From NCBI GenBank assembly GCA_028285035.1, contig JANQQF010000121.1:1-56000 (forward strand): a stretch of 56,000 bases of DNA, read 5' to 3'. A program made the position numbers and the translations under genes. Of this stretch, positions 17,224-26,427 are shown piece after piece; the stretch's first letter is position 1; each line of letters starts with the position of its first letter. Under the pieces are notes generated by a model. The model searched no databases and had not been told where the DNA came from. It saw only the letters and a program-made list of their open reading frames with translations. This DNA is from Phycisphaerae bacterium. GTDB taxonomy: Bacteria > Chloroflexota > Anaerolineae > 4572-78 > J111.

Positions 17224-17530
17224 ATTTAAAGGTTCTCCCACTATTTCAATCATCGAAAATTTTCACTCCACCCAAACCTTAATGACCAATTATTACAAAG
17301 ATGTTACAAACCCGTACTTTGGTACTCGTTTTTAATGGAAAATATGAGGCAAAGGTATTTTCTAGCTGTTCAGATCTATTTTGGTGATGAGATATTCGAC
17401 ATAAGATCAAATACGGAAACCCTCAAATCCTCTTCAAACCCCCTTTTGTAAAATTTCTCACACACCTTTAGGAAAAATGGGCTACAATGATCACACATAT
17501 TCAGAAAATAGATACCTAGAGAAATACATC
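17224..17530. other. Divergent intergenic region
   Basis: About 307 bp between the spondin gene (minus) and the flavoprotein gene (plus). It contains the TTAC direct repeat and AT-rich sequence for promoters. The first 18 codons of a longer reading of the flavoprotein gene (from 17477) also fall here. Nothing else was recognised. Confidence 0.4.
17292..17308. promoter_or_regulatory. 11-bp direct repeat of ATTACA/GTTACA
   Basis: ATTACA (17292-17297) and GTTACA (17303-17308) are 11 bp apart, about 70 bp upstream of the minus-strand spondin gene. This is the same arrangement as at 8064 and 43941, each upstream of a secreted-protein gene. A candidate response-regulator site, inferred. Confidence 0.33.
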
Positions 17531-18937
17531 ATGGAAACTTATGATTTAATTGTGATTGGGGCGGGGTCAGGGGGATTGACGGCGGCTCACTTTGCCGAGC
17601 AAATCGGGGCAAAGGTCGCCCTCATTGAAAAAGATCGCATTGGGGGCGACTGCACCTGGACAGGCTGTGTGCCCAGCAAAGCATTGCTCAAAGCGGCTAA
17701 AATTGCTCACGAAACGCGCACCGCCGCTCAATATGGCATTTGTGCTGGGCCACCTCAGGTTGATATGGCTCGGGTGCGAGATTATATTCGTCAGGCCATT
17801 GATGGGGTGTACCAATACGAAACACCCGAATATTTGACGGCTGAAGGCATTACAGTCGTACAGGGGACCGCCCAATTTACAGATGCCAACACAATTCAGG
17901 TGGGGGATCGTACCCTTACCACCAAAAAATTTCTAATCGCAACCGGGGCTCACCCCTTCATTCCTCCCATTCCTGGGTTAGGTCAGGTGAATTATCAAAC
18001 CTATCTACAAATTTTTGACAACGACCATCTGCCAGAAAGCTTCATCATCATCGGGGCCGGACCAATCGGCTCAGAAATTGCTCAAGCATATCAACGCCTC
18101 GGCTCACAGGTGACCTTGATTGACGTGGGCTTGTTGCCAAGAGAAGAACCCGAAGTCGCCGAGGTGATGGAACGCATTTTTGCCGAGGAGGGTATTCAAT
18201 TTGTCAAAGGCTTGGTCAGCCAAGCCTGCCAAGCAGAACAGGAAATCATTTTGACCGTTGAAGATCAGGAAATCCGAGGCGATATGTTGCTCGTCGCGGT
18301 TGGGCGTGCGGCAAACGTCACTAGCTTGGCCTTGGAGAAGGCTGGGGTCGAGTACGGCAAAAAAGGCATTCCAGTCGATCAATATTTGCGGACGAACGTC
18401 AGTCATATTTACGCCGCTGGCGATTGTGTGGCAGGCAACTATCAATTCACCCACGTTGCGGGCTGGCAAGCAGTGCAAGCCGCGCGTAATGCCCTCATCC
18501 CGCTCAATGACAAAGGCTTTCAGGATGTTGTTCCCTGGACCACCTTCACAGATCCTGAAGTGGCTCACGTCGGCTTAGCTGAGGCTGATGCTCGAAAACA
18601 ATACGGTGATATAATTGTCGTGAGCCATTGGCCCATCGACCGCATTGACCGAGCGGTTGCGGAAAATGATCGAGCTGGATTTATCAAAGTCGTTCACAAG
18701 CCCAATGGGCAGGTGCTGGGGGCAACGATTGTAGCTGAGCGAGCGGGCGAAATGATCACTGAGTTTGCCATCGCGATCAAACGAAAGATCAAGCTCCTCG
18801 ATTTAGCCAACATTATTCACGCTTATCCCACCTACTCTATCGGCAACATGCAGTTAGCCGGAGATGCGGCGGTGCGAGGGTTACTCAATAGCACCTATGG
18901 AAAAACAATTCAACGGGTTGCTAAATTGACTTGGTAA
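17531..18937 (+). CDS. FAD/NAD(P) pyridine-nucleotide disulfide oxidoreductase, mercuric-reductase-like
   Basis: A 468-residue flavoprotein. The N-terminal FAD dinucleotide fold is VIGAGSGGLTAA. The redox-active disulfide is Cys41/Cys46 in GGDCTWTGCVPSK. A second nucleotide fold (IIGAGPIGSEIAQAYQRLG, about 170) binds NAD(P)H. The second FAD motif is YAAGDCV, and the dimerisation domain contains HAYPTYSIG. Classical dihydrolipoamide dehydrogenases have HPxxSE here; the Glu is missing, and no C-terminal mercury-binding cysteine pair or HMA domain is seen. The true substrate is unknown, probably a disulfide or quinone. Start 17531 matches the family; an ATG at 17477 has AGGA at 4 nt and could be used instead. 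Confidence 0.87.
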   Translation: METYDLIVIGAGSGGLTAAHFAEQIGAKVALIEKDRIGGDCTWTGCVPSKALLKAAKIAHETRTAAQYGICAGPPQVDMARVRDYIRQAIDGVYQYETPEYLTAEGITVVQGTAQFTDANTIQVGDRTLTTKKFLIATGAHPFIPPIPGLGQVNYQTYLQIFDNDHLPESFIIIGAGPIGSEIAQAYQRLGSQVTLIDVGLLPREEPEVAEVMERIFAEEGIQFVKGLVSQACQAEQEIILTVEDQEIRGDMLLVAVGRAANVTSLALEKAGVEYGKKGIPVDQYLRTNVSHIYAAGDCVAGNYQFTHVAGWQAVQAARNALIPLNDKGFQDVVPWTTFTDPEVAHVGLAEADARKQYGDIIVVSHWPIDRIDRAVAENDRAGFIKVVHKPNGQVLGATIVAERAGEMITEFAIAIKRKIKLLDLANIIHAYPTYSIGNMQLAGDAAVRGLLNSTYGKTIQRVAKLTW

Positions 18938-19157
18938 TTGCTACGCGAACTCAATCAAGGACGAAAGAATACAAATTTGTTGAAACATAAAATAACACTA
19001 TGTTTGCACTTTTCGAGAATCACCTAATGAAAGAAAAACTTGACAGGGTTATCAAGATTATCAAGATTATTCAAGTTTTTTATTCTGTAAACCTTGTCAA
19101 TCTTGTCTATTTCTAAAAGTACAAAGGTAGTAGTAATAACTGAGGAGCCAATTTATT
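18938..19157. other. Intergenic region with oligonucleotide-repeat wording
   Basis: 220 bp with a stuttered sequence (TTATCAAGATTATCAAGATTATTCAAG at 19048-19074, then CTTGTCAATCTTGTC) that resembles dispersed intergenic repeats. It probably carries the promoter of the radical SAM operon, but no clear -35/-10 pair stands out. Confidence 0.35.
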
Positions 19158-20720
19158 ATGAAAACCAATGGATTATCTCAATCCAGCGCAGTCGTCGAAC
19201 AGCCAAAAGGGCGCCACGATGTCGATTATGTATTTTACGAACTTACCCGCAGCATTTGCCCAGATTGCCGGAAGGTCATTGATGCCAAAATTTTGCTGCG
19301 GGACAACAAAGTTTATATGCGTAAACGGTGTAGTGAACACGGCGAGTTTGAAAGTTTGGTCTATGGTGATGCCGAGGCTTATACCAACTCATTAAAATTT
19401 AACAAACCAGGCACTATTCCTGCGGAATTTGCCACCGAGATCAAGCACGGGTGCCCCCACGATTGCGGCCTCTGTCCTGATCATCAACAACACGCCTGTG
19501 TGGGCATCATTGAGGTGAACAGTGCTTGCAATATGGATTGCCCCCTTTGTTTCGCCGATGCAGGGAAAGGGTACAATCTGACCTTGGATGAGGTTGACAA
19601 CATTCTCGATCATTATATTCGCGCCGAAGTTACGCCAGAATTACTACAGTTTTCGGGCGGTGAACCCACCATTCACCCAGAGATTGTGCCGATGATGCGC
19701 ATGGCGATGGATCGCGGTATTCGGCACATTATGATCAACACCAATGGCCGACGCATCGCCAATGATGATAAATTTTTGGTCGAATTAGCTGATATTCGCC
19801 CGGCGATCTACTTTCAATTTGATGGCTTTGCCTCCCACACCTACGAGGTCATTCGCGGCGAGCCTGATTTGTTTCCAGAAAAGTTGCGGGCCTTGGATCG
19901 CTTGGCCGAAATCGGCTGCCCGGCCATTCTCATTCCGGCGATTGAACGAGGGGTCAACGATCATGAGGTTGGCGACATCATCAAATTTGCGATGAATCAT
20001 CCGGCTGTTTTTGGTGTCAATTTTCAGCCCGCTTTCCACGCTGGACGATATATGGAGCACAATCCGCTAGAGCGAATGACCAACCCTGATTTGATCAAAT
20101 TGGTCGAGGAACAGACCGATGGAATGTTCGTCAAGGATGATTTTATCCCGGTGCCTTGCTGCTTCCCCACCTGTAACTCGGTCACCTATGCTTTTGTTGA
20201 GGGTGATAACGTTGTACCCCTGCCTCGCATTCTCAATGTCGATGATTATCTTGATTACATCTCAAATCGAGTCTTGCTCGACTTTGCTGATGAAATTCAA
20301 AAGGCTTTGGAAGGGTTGTGGTCTTCCTCCGCCGTGCCAGGGATGGAAAAAGCGGCCTACAACTTTGCGATGTCTTGTGCTGCCTGTGGTCTCCCTGAAG
20401 GGACCGAGGGGCTGGAAGGAATCATCGACCACATGTTTATGATTATGTTCCAGGATTTTATGGATCCCTGGACCTTTAATCAGAAAAATCTGATGAAGTG
20501 TTGCAAGGAAATATTGCTCCCCGATGGCAAACAAATCCCATTTTGTGCCTACAACACCGTTGGCTATCGCGAGCAAGCTCGGGCACAGTTGGATGCCCAA
20601 GAAGCCGCCCGCAATCACGCTCGCCGTCACGGCACAAAGTTCGAGATTCAACCATTGACGTTTTCGTTTGAGCAACCGTTCAGCCATATCATTCCGTTGT
20701 TAAATGGAAAGCACAAGTAA
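19158..20720 (+). CDS. Cysteine-rich radical SAM enzyme, MJ0619/tetraether-synthase-like
   Basis: A 520-residue radical SAM protein. The core CxxxCxxC is Cys124/128/131 (ACNMDCPLCF), with SGGEP about 45 residues later. An N-terminal rubredoxin-like knuckle is CPDC (34, 37) plus CSEH (58, 61). A second group is CPHDCGLC with Cys114. More clusters are indicated by PVPCCFPTC, MSCAACG, MKCCKE and IPFCAYN in the C-terminal half. This array, with three extra iron-sulfur sites and a rubredoxin-like site, is the hallmark of the MJ0619 group, which includes the archaeal tetraether lipid synthase Tes. A bacterial homologue could make membrane-spanning lipids or methylate another substrate. It is followed 11 bp later by a methyltransferase gene. 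GAGGAG is 10 nt before the ATG. Confidence 0.8.
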   Translation: MKTNGLSQSSAVVEQPKGRHDVDYVFYELTRSICPDCRKVIDAKILLRDNKVYMRKRCSEHGEFESLVYGDAEAYTNSLKFNKPGTIPAEFATEIKHGCPHDCGLCPDHQQHACVGIIEVNSACNMDCPLCFADAGKGYNLTLDEVDNILDHYIRAEVTPELLQFSGGEPTIHPEIVPMMRMAMDRGIRHIMINTNGRRIANDDKFLVELADIRPAIYFQFDGFASHTYEVIRGEPDLFPEKLRALDRLAEIGCPAILIPAIERGVNDHEVGDIIKFAMNHPAVFGVNFQPAFHAGRYMEHNPLERMTNPDLIKLVEEQTDGMFVKDDFIPVPCCFPTCNSVTYAFVEGDNVVPLPRILNVDDYLDYISNRVLLDFADEIQKALEGLWSSSAVPGMEKAAYNFAMSCAACGLPEGTEGLEGIIDHMFMIMFQDFMDPWTFNQKNLMKCCKEILLPDGKQIPFCAYNTVGYREQARAQLDAQEAARNHARRHGTKFEIQPLTFSFEQPFSHIIPLLNGKHK

Positions 20721-20731
20721 GGGTAAATTTT

Positions 20732-21535
20732 ATGCTCGACCATCTACAAAATGCTGAAGAACTAAAGACCTGCTGCGCTGCTTTGTATGAAAGCGATTGG
20801 GCAACGATGATTCTGGGTGATTCTTTTCACCCAGGCGGCCTCACATTGACCCAACGGCTTGGCGACTTGCTTGAATTACAACCTGGTAAAAGGGTGCTCG
20901 ATGTTGCGGCTGGACGGGGCACAAGTGCGCTCTATTTGGCTGAGGCATTCGGTTGTAAGGTCGTTGGCGTGGATTTGGGGGCCGAGGCCGTCCAGGAGGC
21001 AATAGAAGCGGCCCAAGCTCGGGATCTTGACCACCTCGTCACTTTCAGTCAAGGCGATGCGGAAGCTTTGCGTTTTGCAGATGACAGCTTCGACGCTGTA
21101 ATTTGCGAATGTGCTTTCTGCACCTTCCCAGACAAAACCACAGCGGCTCAAGAGTTCTCGCGTGTCCTACGCCCCGGCGGACAGGTCGGGTTGAGTGATT
21201 TGACCCGCTCAGGTGCTTTACCAAGCGAGTTGGAAACGCTCTTAGCTTGGGTTGCCTGTATTGCTGACGCCCGGCCGATCGATGATTACACCGCCCATCT
21301 CAGTGAAGCAGGACTGACAACCGAGCACATTGAACCACACAACAATGCCTTGAGCGAAATGGTTCGCGCTGCTCAGGGCCGCCTCCTTGGCGTTGAGTTG
21401 ATGATTAAATTGGGCAAGTTGGAACTGCCAGCGGGCATCGACTTTGAGCAAGCCAAAGCGATTGCTAGAGCGGCGACACAAGCGGTGAAAGAAGGCAAGT
21501 TGGGATATGCGATTATGGTTGGCAGGTTGGGTTAA
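20732..21535 (+). CDS. Class I SAM-dependent methyltransferase (ArsM/DVU_1556-like)
   Basis: A 267-residue methyltransferase. Motif I is VLDVAAGRGTSALYLA (about 50-65), followed by an acidic loop VVGVDLG, GDAEALRFADDSFDAVICEC and LRPGGQVGLSDL. The CECAFC segment and an early CC pair (residues 14-15) give it the cysteine-rich look of ArsM-type or DVU_1556-type enzymes, but the usual arsenic-binding cysteine set cannot be confirmed by eye. It begins 11 bp after the radical SAM gene and must share its transcript, so it probably acts on the same substrate or pathway. Its stop overlaps the stop of the convergent sugar-transferase gene at a shared TTAA (21532-21535). Confidence 0.8.
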   Translation: MLDHLQNAEELKTCCAALYESDWATMILGDSFHPGGLTLTQRLGDLLELQPGKRVLDVAAGRGTSALYLAEAFGCKVVGVDLGAEAVQEAIEAAQARDLDHLVTFSQGDAEALRFADDSFDAVICECAFCTFPDKTTAAQEFSRVLRPGGQVGLSDLTRSGALPSELETLLAWVACIADARPIDDYTAHLSEAGLTTEHIEPHNNALSEMVRAAQGRLLGVELMIKLGKLELPAGIDFEQAKAIARAATQAVKEGKLGYAIMVGRLG

Positions 21536-22980
21536 TACGCCCCCTGCCCAAATAAAACGCGAGGCACGGTCTGGATGATGATTTTTGCATCCAGACCGAG
21601 GGACCAGTTTTCGATGTAGTAGATATCGAGGAGGGCCATCTCATCGAAGGTGAGTCCGGAGCGGCCGCTCACCTGCCAAAGACCAGTGAGGCCGGGTGAA
21701 ACTTCCAAGCGACGTTTGTGCCACTCTTTGTACTGTTCAACTTCATTGGGGACTGGGGGACGTGGGCCAACGAGGCTCATGTCCCCCCGTAGAATATTGT
21801 AAAATTGGGGCAATTCATCTAAGCTCGATCTTCGAAGCCACTTGCCAAGCCGGGTGACGCGGGGATCTTCTTTGATTTTGAATAAGGGTCCATCCGCCTC
21901 ATTTAATGCAGCTAAATCCTTCTTCATCGCATCTGCCCCATCAATCATTGAGCGAAACTTATAAAGCTCAAACCGCTGGCCATTTTTTCCAACGCGTTCT
22001 TGTCTAAAGAAAATATCCCCTGGTGACTCCATCTTGATCATCAAAGCAATCAACCCCATCAACGGTGTAGTCGCTATCAAGGCGACAACGGAAAAAATAA
22101 CATCGAGACTGCGTTTGATAAATTGATTCAGCCCGCTGATCCCCGTTTCTTTGATGCCAATCATTGGCACGCCAGCAATCTCTTCAACGTGCATTTGGCT
22201 CAAGGTAATTTGGAATAAATCTGGCACAATTCGCACCCGAATGTTCTGCCGTTGACATTGGGCCATGATACTCATAATTTTGCGGTGATATTGCCAAGGA
22301 AGGGTAATAATTACTTCATCAATATCGACATCGTTGAGATAATTAATGAGATTTTGATCAATACTGCCTAAAGCCTTAAATCGACCAATATCCTCGCCCC
22401 CTTTGCCGGGATGGTCATCAAAAAAGCCTAAGACCTCAAACCCGGTTTCGGGATGGGCCACAACGGTACGCATCACGGCACGCGCCACTTCACCAGCGCC
22501 TACAATGACCATTCGTTTCACCCCAACCCCTCGACGCCGCATTTGCGTAATCAGCCGCATCGTTAGGAAGCGACTTAATCCCAACAAAATCACGGAAAAA
22601 ATGGCCGCATAAATAAAGATAATCCGAGAGTAAAAGGCAGGTCGGTAGAGGAAAATAAAGACAATGGTGATAATTGTGCCCGTGGCGGTACCATTAACAA
22701 TGGCATAAAATTCATCAAACCAGGAAATACGCCGCCGCAAGCGATAAAATCCAGCCTGTCGATAGACCATCAGGAGCAGCACAGTAAACAGAACCACGAA
22801 GGGGAGATAGACCTGATAGGGCACCTCAAAGGCAGGATCTACCCCTCGGAATAGTTGTAGATCGTAGCGCACCCAATAAGCCAAAAGAAAGGCAATATTG
22901 ACCAAAAATATGTCAGTCAACATCGCAATCACAGGGGTCCATTTTTGATTGTTGAAGAATAATTCAGCTATTTTTTGCAT
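21532..22980 (-). CDS. Exopolysaccharide polyprenyl glycosylphosphotransferase (WbaP/WcaJ-like)
   Basis: A 482-residue membrane enzyme that starts repeat-unit synthesis by moving a sugar-1-phosphate onto undecaprenyl phosphate. The N-terminal third has four to five transmembrane segments. Residues about 145-260 form a Rossmann-like CoA-binding-type domain (MVIVGAGEVARAVMRTV). The C-terminal bacterial sugar-transferase domain includes KRSLDVIFSVVALI, FFRQERVGKNGQ, KFRSM, RRSSLDELPQFYNIL, MSLVGPRPP and PGLTGLWQVSGRS. It is the last gene of a three-gene minus-strand polysaccharide cluster. No clear SD before the ATG at 22980; the start follows family length. Confidence 0.93.
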   Translation of the reverse strand: MQKIAELFFNNQKWTPVIAMLTDIFLVNIAFLLAYWVRYDLQLFRGVDPAFEVPYQVYLPFVVLFTVLLLMVYRQAGFYRLRRRISWFDEFYAIVNGTATGTIITIVFIFLYRPAFYSRIIFIYAAIFSVILLGLSRFLTMRLITQMRRRGVGVKRMVIVGAGEVARAVMRTVVAHPETGFEVLGFFDDHPGKGGEDIGRFKALGSIDQNLINYLNDVDIDEVIITLPWQYHRKIMSIMAQCQRQNIRVRIVPDLFQITLSQMHVEEIAGVPMIGIKETGISGLNQFIKRSLDVIFSVVALIATTPLMGLIALMIKMESPGDIFFRQERVGKNGQRFELYKFRSMIDGADAMKKDLAALNEADGPLFKIKEDPRVTRLGKWLRRSSLDELPQFYNILRGDMSLVGPRPPVPNEVEQYKEWHKRRLEVSPGLTGLWQVSGRSGLTFDEMALLDIYYIENWSLGLDAKIIIQTVPRVLFGQGAY

Positions 22981-23096
22981 TTCATTAGATATAGACAGAG
23001 TGATTGAGATTTATGAATTCATTCGGTAATGTAGGGGCATCCCTATCATTGATAGGCGAGAGTCTTGATTACAATGCCTCAGTTAATTGCACAACT

Positions 23097-24242
23097 TTAA
23101 ATCCCCAACACCTTTTGATACACACCTACAGTTTCCTGAGCCGTTTTCTCCCAACGAAAGGTGGCAGCTCGGGCTAGGCCCTGCTCGACCATCTTGGCCC
23201 GTTGTTCAGGGTTAGTCATCAAGGTTGCCATCGCCTCGGCTAAGGCATTTATATCGGCTGGGTCGACCAAATATCCAGTTCCATCTTGCCCAACTACTTC
23301 AGGCAAAGATGAGGTGGTGCTCGTAATCACCGGTGTACCACAGGCCATGGCCTCAAGGACAGGTAAGCCAAAGCCTTCAAAATGGGATGGATAAACAAAG
23401 AGTGTGGCTGCATTATACCACAGCGGTAGCTCATTTTGCGGCACATAGCCGGGAAAGCGTATAGAATCCGTCAAGTTTAGCTGCTCAACTAACTCAAAAA
23501 TTGTATCATAGTACCAGCCTTTACCTCCGGCAATTACCAGAGGAGGCGCATCCGCATCTTGTACCTTCCACTCAGCATAGGCTTTAATCAACCCATCCAC
23601 ATTTTTGCGAGGCTCAAGGGTCCCCAAAAATAGGATAAACTCATCTGGCAAATTGTGCTTGGCTTTGAAGGCAGCCACCTCAGCGGGAGGGAGTTGACGG
23701 AAAGAGGCATCGGCCCCACAGTAGATGGTGTGAACACGGTCTGGGGCGATACCGAGCAGGTTGATGACATCTTGACGAGTACTTTCAGAAATGGTGATAA
23801 CGGCCTCGGCACGATTGACCGAGTACGATGTGAAGTTGGTGAGGTACCAGCGATTAAAAGGCCGAAACGCCTCTGGGTAGCGCAGAAAGCTTAAATCATA
23901 GACTGTGACGACATAGGGGGGAGGAGCGACGATGGGGGCCACAAAAGCCAGCGCATGGAGCAGGTCGATTTTGTTCGCTCGCAAGGCAATTGGCTGGAGC
24001 GTCTGCTCCCACAAAATACGAGCGACGGGCCGCTGGGTGGGCAGCGCACTATGATGCAACTTAAAGCGTGGCTCTACAAATGATTGATCGCTCAAAAATG
24101 CGCTGTAATCAAAAAAATCTGGCGAAACCTGGGCCAGATTTTTGAGCAGGTTGACCATATACCAGCTAATCCCGGCACCACGGTACGATTGAGCTAATGA
24201 TAGTAAGTGAGCATTCAAGCCAATATGAATTGATCGTTCCAT
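23097..24242 (-). CDS. Glycosyltransferase family 4 (GT-B)
   Basis: A 381-residue cytosolic glycosyltransferase. The N-terminal GT-B domain begins GLNAHLLSLAQSYRGAGI. The donor-binding domain has FLGTLEPRKNVDGLIKAY (about 200), the EGFGLPVLE (EX7E) motif and ACGTPVI. It resembles mannosyl- or rhamnosyl-transferases that extend lipid-linked exopolysaccharide units. It lies between the priming glycosylphosphotransferase and a processive GT2, 48 bp downstream of the latter's stop, consistent with one polysaccharide operon. No clear SD at 24242. Confidence 0.92.
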   Translation of the reverse strand: MERSIHIGLNAHLLSLAQSYRGAGISWYMVNLLKNLAQVSPDFFDYSAFLSDQSFVEPRFKLHHSALPTQRPVARILWEQTLQPIALRANKIDLLHALAFVAPIVAPPPYVVTVYDLSFLRYPEAFRPFNRWYLTNFTSYSVNRAEAVITISESTRQDVINLLGIAPDRVHTIYCGADASFRQLPPAEVAAFKAKHNLPDEFILFLGTLEPRKNVDGLIKAYAEWKVQDADAPPLVIAGGKGWYYDTIFELVEQLNLTDSIRFPGYVPQNELPLWYNAATLFVYPSHFEGFGLPVLEAMACGTPVITSTTSSLPEVVGQDGTGYLVDPADINALAEAMATLMTNPEQRAKMVEQGLARAATFRWEKTAQETVGVYQKVLGI

Positions 24243-24290
24243 ATCGCTGGATTATAGTCGAGACGAAAGTAATGGGCAATCAATTCTCGG

Positions 24291-25760
24291 TCAAGCCGCC
24301 GCCCCAGCTTGTGCACTTCGGGTTTGCCAAGCTTGTACGAAAGCGACCCCCGCTACGTAAATATAACCGCAGCCATAGAGCAACAGCCACAAAATCAGCC
24401 ACCATATGCCCTGGCTTATCACCCAGCCGAGTAACGTAAAGGCATACAGTCCCAATGCTAATTCAATCCAGGTCATTGGGTCACGCGGCAAGGCGTAAGA
24501 ACTGCTCTGCCACGTGGTGAATTGATTGGTTACGGCAAATTTTGGGGTTCGTTTGAACTCGCTATCAACGCGGAAGAGGGCCTCTAACACAGCCCGGGTG
24601 TTGTTCAAAGACAGCCCGGTGCCAAGCGCAATTAACAGTCCCAATCGGCCCCAGCGGGCTGATGGTGGAATACCCGATGCCCCCATTGCTGTCCAATACA
24701 AAACGGGCGGGCCAATTGCACTCAGGGTAAAGAGGGGGGTTAATTGGAGAAAAATACTGTCAGAAAGGGTCATCGGCAGGGTGGTCAGCAAATTGAGCAG
24801 CATAAACGGGTGGACGCCATAGTTGGTGAGGTGTAACGTTCCTAATAATTTACGCCACAATGGCTCTGGCGCACGCCACATCGCCATTAGTAATTTACAC
24901 GCAGTCTGAATACTGCCCTTAGCCCACCGAAACTGCTGCCGCTTGAAGGCTTGGATTTGCACCGGCAACTCAGCAGGCACAACCAAATTAGGCGTGTAGA
25001 CAATCCGCCAGCCCTTTAACTGAGCGCGATAACTCAGGTCTAAATCCTCAGTCAGGGTATCCCCTTCCCAGCCGCCAGCATCGATCATACACTGACGCCG
25101 CCACACCCCAGCTGTGCCATTAAAATTGAGAAACGCTCTCACCCGATGGCGGGCCGTCTGCTCGATAATAAAGTGGCCATCAATCCCTAGGGCTTGGGCT
25201 TTGGTCAGGGGAGAGGCACTAGCGTTGATGTGCCCCCAGCGCGATTGGACACAACCCACAGCCGCTTCATCAAACAGGGGAATCGTTTTCTGAAGAAAAT
25301 CAGGTGTGGGAATAAAATCGGCATCAAAGATCGCTACATATTCACCAGTAGCGGAGGCGAGACCGTGCTCTAATGCCCCAGCCTTGTAGCCCCGACGGTC
25401 AGGACGGCAGATGTGCTCAAGACCGCCGGTGAATCCTCGCGATCGGAACTCCTCGACCGCTGTCGCAATAATTTGGCGGGTATCATCCGTTGAGTCATCC
25501 AAAATCTGAACTTGTAGACACTCCGCCGGCCAATCTAGTTTGACCACCGCCTCAATCAGTCGATTGACCACATGTCGTTCATTGTAAACCGGAAGCTGAA
25601 CAGTGACCTTGGGGCAATTTGTTCCTGTGACATCGGCGGGCTTAACAAAATCCTTTTGGTCTTCATTGCGACGATAAAGCCAGGTTAATAATAGACTGTT
25701 GAATCCATATAGCGCCAATAATGTGGCGCTGATCAGATAAAAGATTTCGAAGATGAGCAC
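24291..25760 (-). CDS. Processive membrane glycosyltransferase family 2 (cellulose-synthase/CslA-like)
   Basis: A 489-residue membrane enzyme. One N-terminal transmembrane segment precedes a GT2 domain with VYNERHVVNRLIEAVVKLDW, DDSTDD, FDADF (the DxD), LTEDLDLSYR (the TED acid) and QQFRW (the QxxRW that marks processive beta-glycan synthases). At least four C-terminal transmembrane segments follow. Family precedent suggests a beta-linked mannan or glucan. It is the first gene of the three-gene cluster. A 17-bp perfect hairpin lies upstream, between it and the DoxX gene. Confidence 0.9.
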   Translation of the reverse strand: MLIFEIFYLISATLLALYGFNSLLLTWLYRRNEDQKDFVKPADVTGTNCPKVTVQLPVYNERHVVNRLIEAVVKLDWPAECLQVQILDDSTDDTRQIIATAVEEFRSRGFTGGLEHICRPDRRGYKAGALEHGLASATGEYVAIFDADFIPTPDFLQKTIPLFDEAAVGCVQSRWGHINASASPLTKAQALGIDGHFIIEQTARHRVRAFLNFNGTAGVWRRQCMIDAGGWEGDTLTEDLDLSYRAQLKGWRIVYTPNLVVPAELPVQIQAFKRQQFRWAKGSIQTACKLLMAMWRAPEPLWRKLLGTLHLTNYGVHPFMLLNLLTTLPMTLSDSIFLQLTPLFTLSAIGPPVLYWTAMGASGIPPSARWGRLGLLIALGTGLSLNNTRAVLEALFRVDSEFKRTPKFAVTNQFTTWQSSSYALPRDPMTWIELALGLYAFTLLGWVISQGIWWLILWLLLYGCGYIYVAGVAFVQAWQTRSAQAGAAA

Positions 25761-25805
25761 AGTTGGATACCCTGTCGGTCTGGAATTTGGAGACGGTGAT
25801 GGGTC

Positions 25806-25852
25806 ATTAGAAAACGGTAGTAAGTTGGTTAACTGTACTACCGTTTTCTAAT
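25806..25852. terminator. Perfect 17-bp hairpin between DoxX and GT2 genes
   Basis: Bases 25806-25822 and 25836-25852 are a perfect 17-bp inverted repeat (ATTAGAAAACGGTAGTA and its complement) with a 13-nt loop that can itself pair AGTT with AACT. It lies 10 bp after the DoxX stop and 46 bp before the GT2 start, all on the minus strand. It has no long T-run; terminator, attenuator or palindromic repeat are all possible. Confidence 0.6.
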
Positions 25853-25861
25853 TTATTCCCA

Positions 25862-26356
25862 TTACCACAAAATTGGCGCGGGGGGCTTACCCCGCGTTTT
25901 GAGCAAGAAGACATCAAAGCCAAGGGCGCGTCCCCCATAGCCCAAGAAAACGGTGACAGCAGACATCGTCAGGATAACGTAGGTCCAAATCCACTCATTA
26001 CCGCCGAGATAAGCCAGGAACAGATTAAAGAAAAATAAGGCAGCACCTAGGGAGGCCAGACGGGTAATCCCACCGACCAGTAAGCCTAAGCCCATCGCTA
26101 ACTCGGCAACCATTTGAAAAGCGGCAAAAATGCCTGGAAATTGTAAAATCGTAGCCTCAATAATCGCTCGATAGCCAAAGTAGGTTCCTCCACCGTTAGC
26201 ATCAAAAATGTAATTGAATAAACCACGCATACCATCGGCGGTGTAAATACCTTTGCTAAAATTATCCCACCAAGCCACAACCAGAATGACCCCCAAGGTA
26301 ATTCGGAGCAAGGCCACAGCTTGGCGTGTTCCCTGTACTTCTTTTGATTCAGACAT
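25862..26356 (-). CDS. DoxX-family membrane protein
   Basis: A 164-residue protein with four hydrophobic helices and the DoxX pattern (LLRITLGVILVVAWWDNFSK, VAELAMGLGLLVGGITRLAS). DoxX-like proteins are membrane partners of thiol or quinone redox systems. It starts at 26356 with GGAGG 7 nt upstream. It lies 71 bp downstream of the DsbA-like lipoprotein gene on the same strand, and co-transcription with that extracytoplasmic thiol protein supports a redox role. A second DoxX-like gene is at 28668. Confidence 0.8.
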   Translation of the reverse strand: MSESKEVQGTRQAVALLRITLGVILVVAWWDNFSKGIYTADGMRGLFNYIFDANGGGTYFGYRAIIEATILQFPGIFAAFQMVAELAMGLGLLVGGITRLASLGAALFFFNLFLAYLGGNEWIWTYVILTMSAVTVFLGYGGRALGFDVFLLKTRGKPPAPILW

Positions 26357-26427
26357 CGTAGACCCTCCAGATCAATCAAAATTTTATAACTACCGATTGG
26401 ACGCCAACATTCAAACAAATCTTAATG

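Noticed and set aside
21532..21535. Convergent stop codons sharing TTAA as a regulatory feature
   Set aside because: It is a compact gene junction that occurs by chance often enough; no hairpin or other structure accompanies it.
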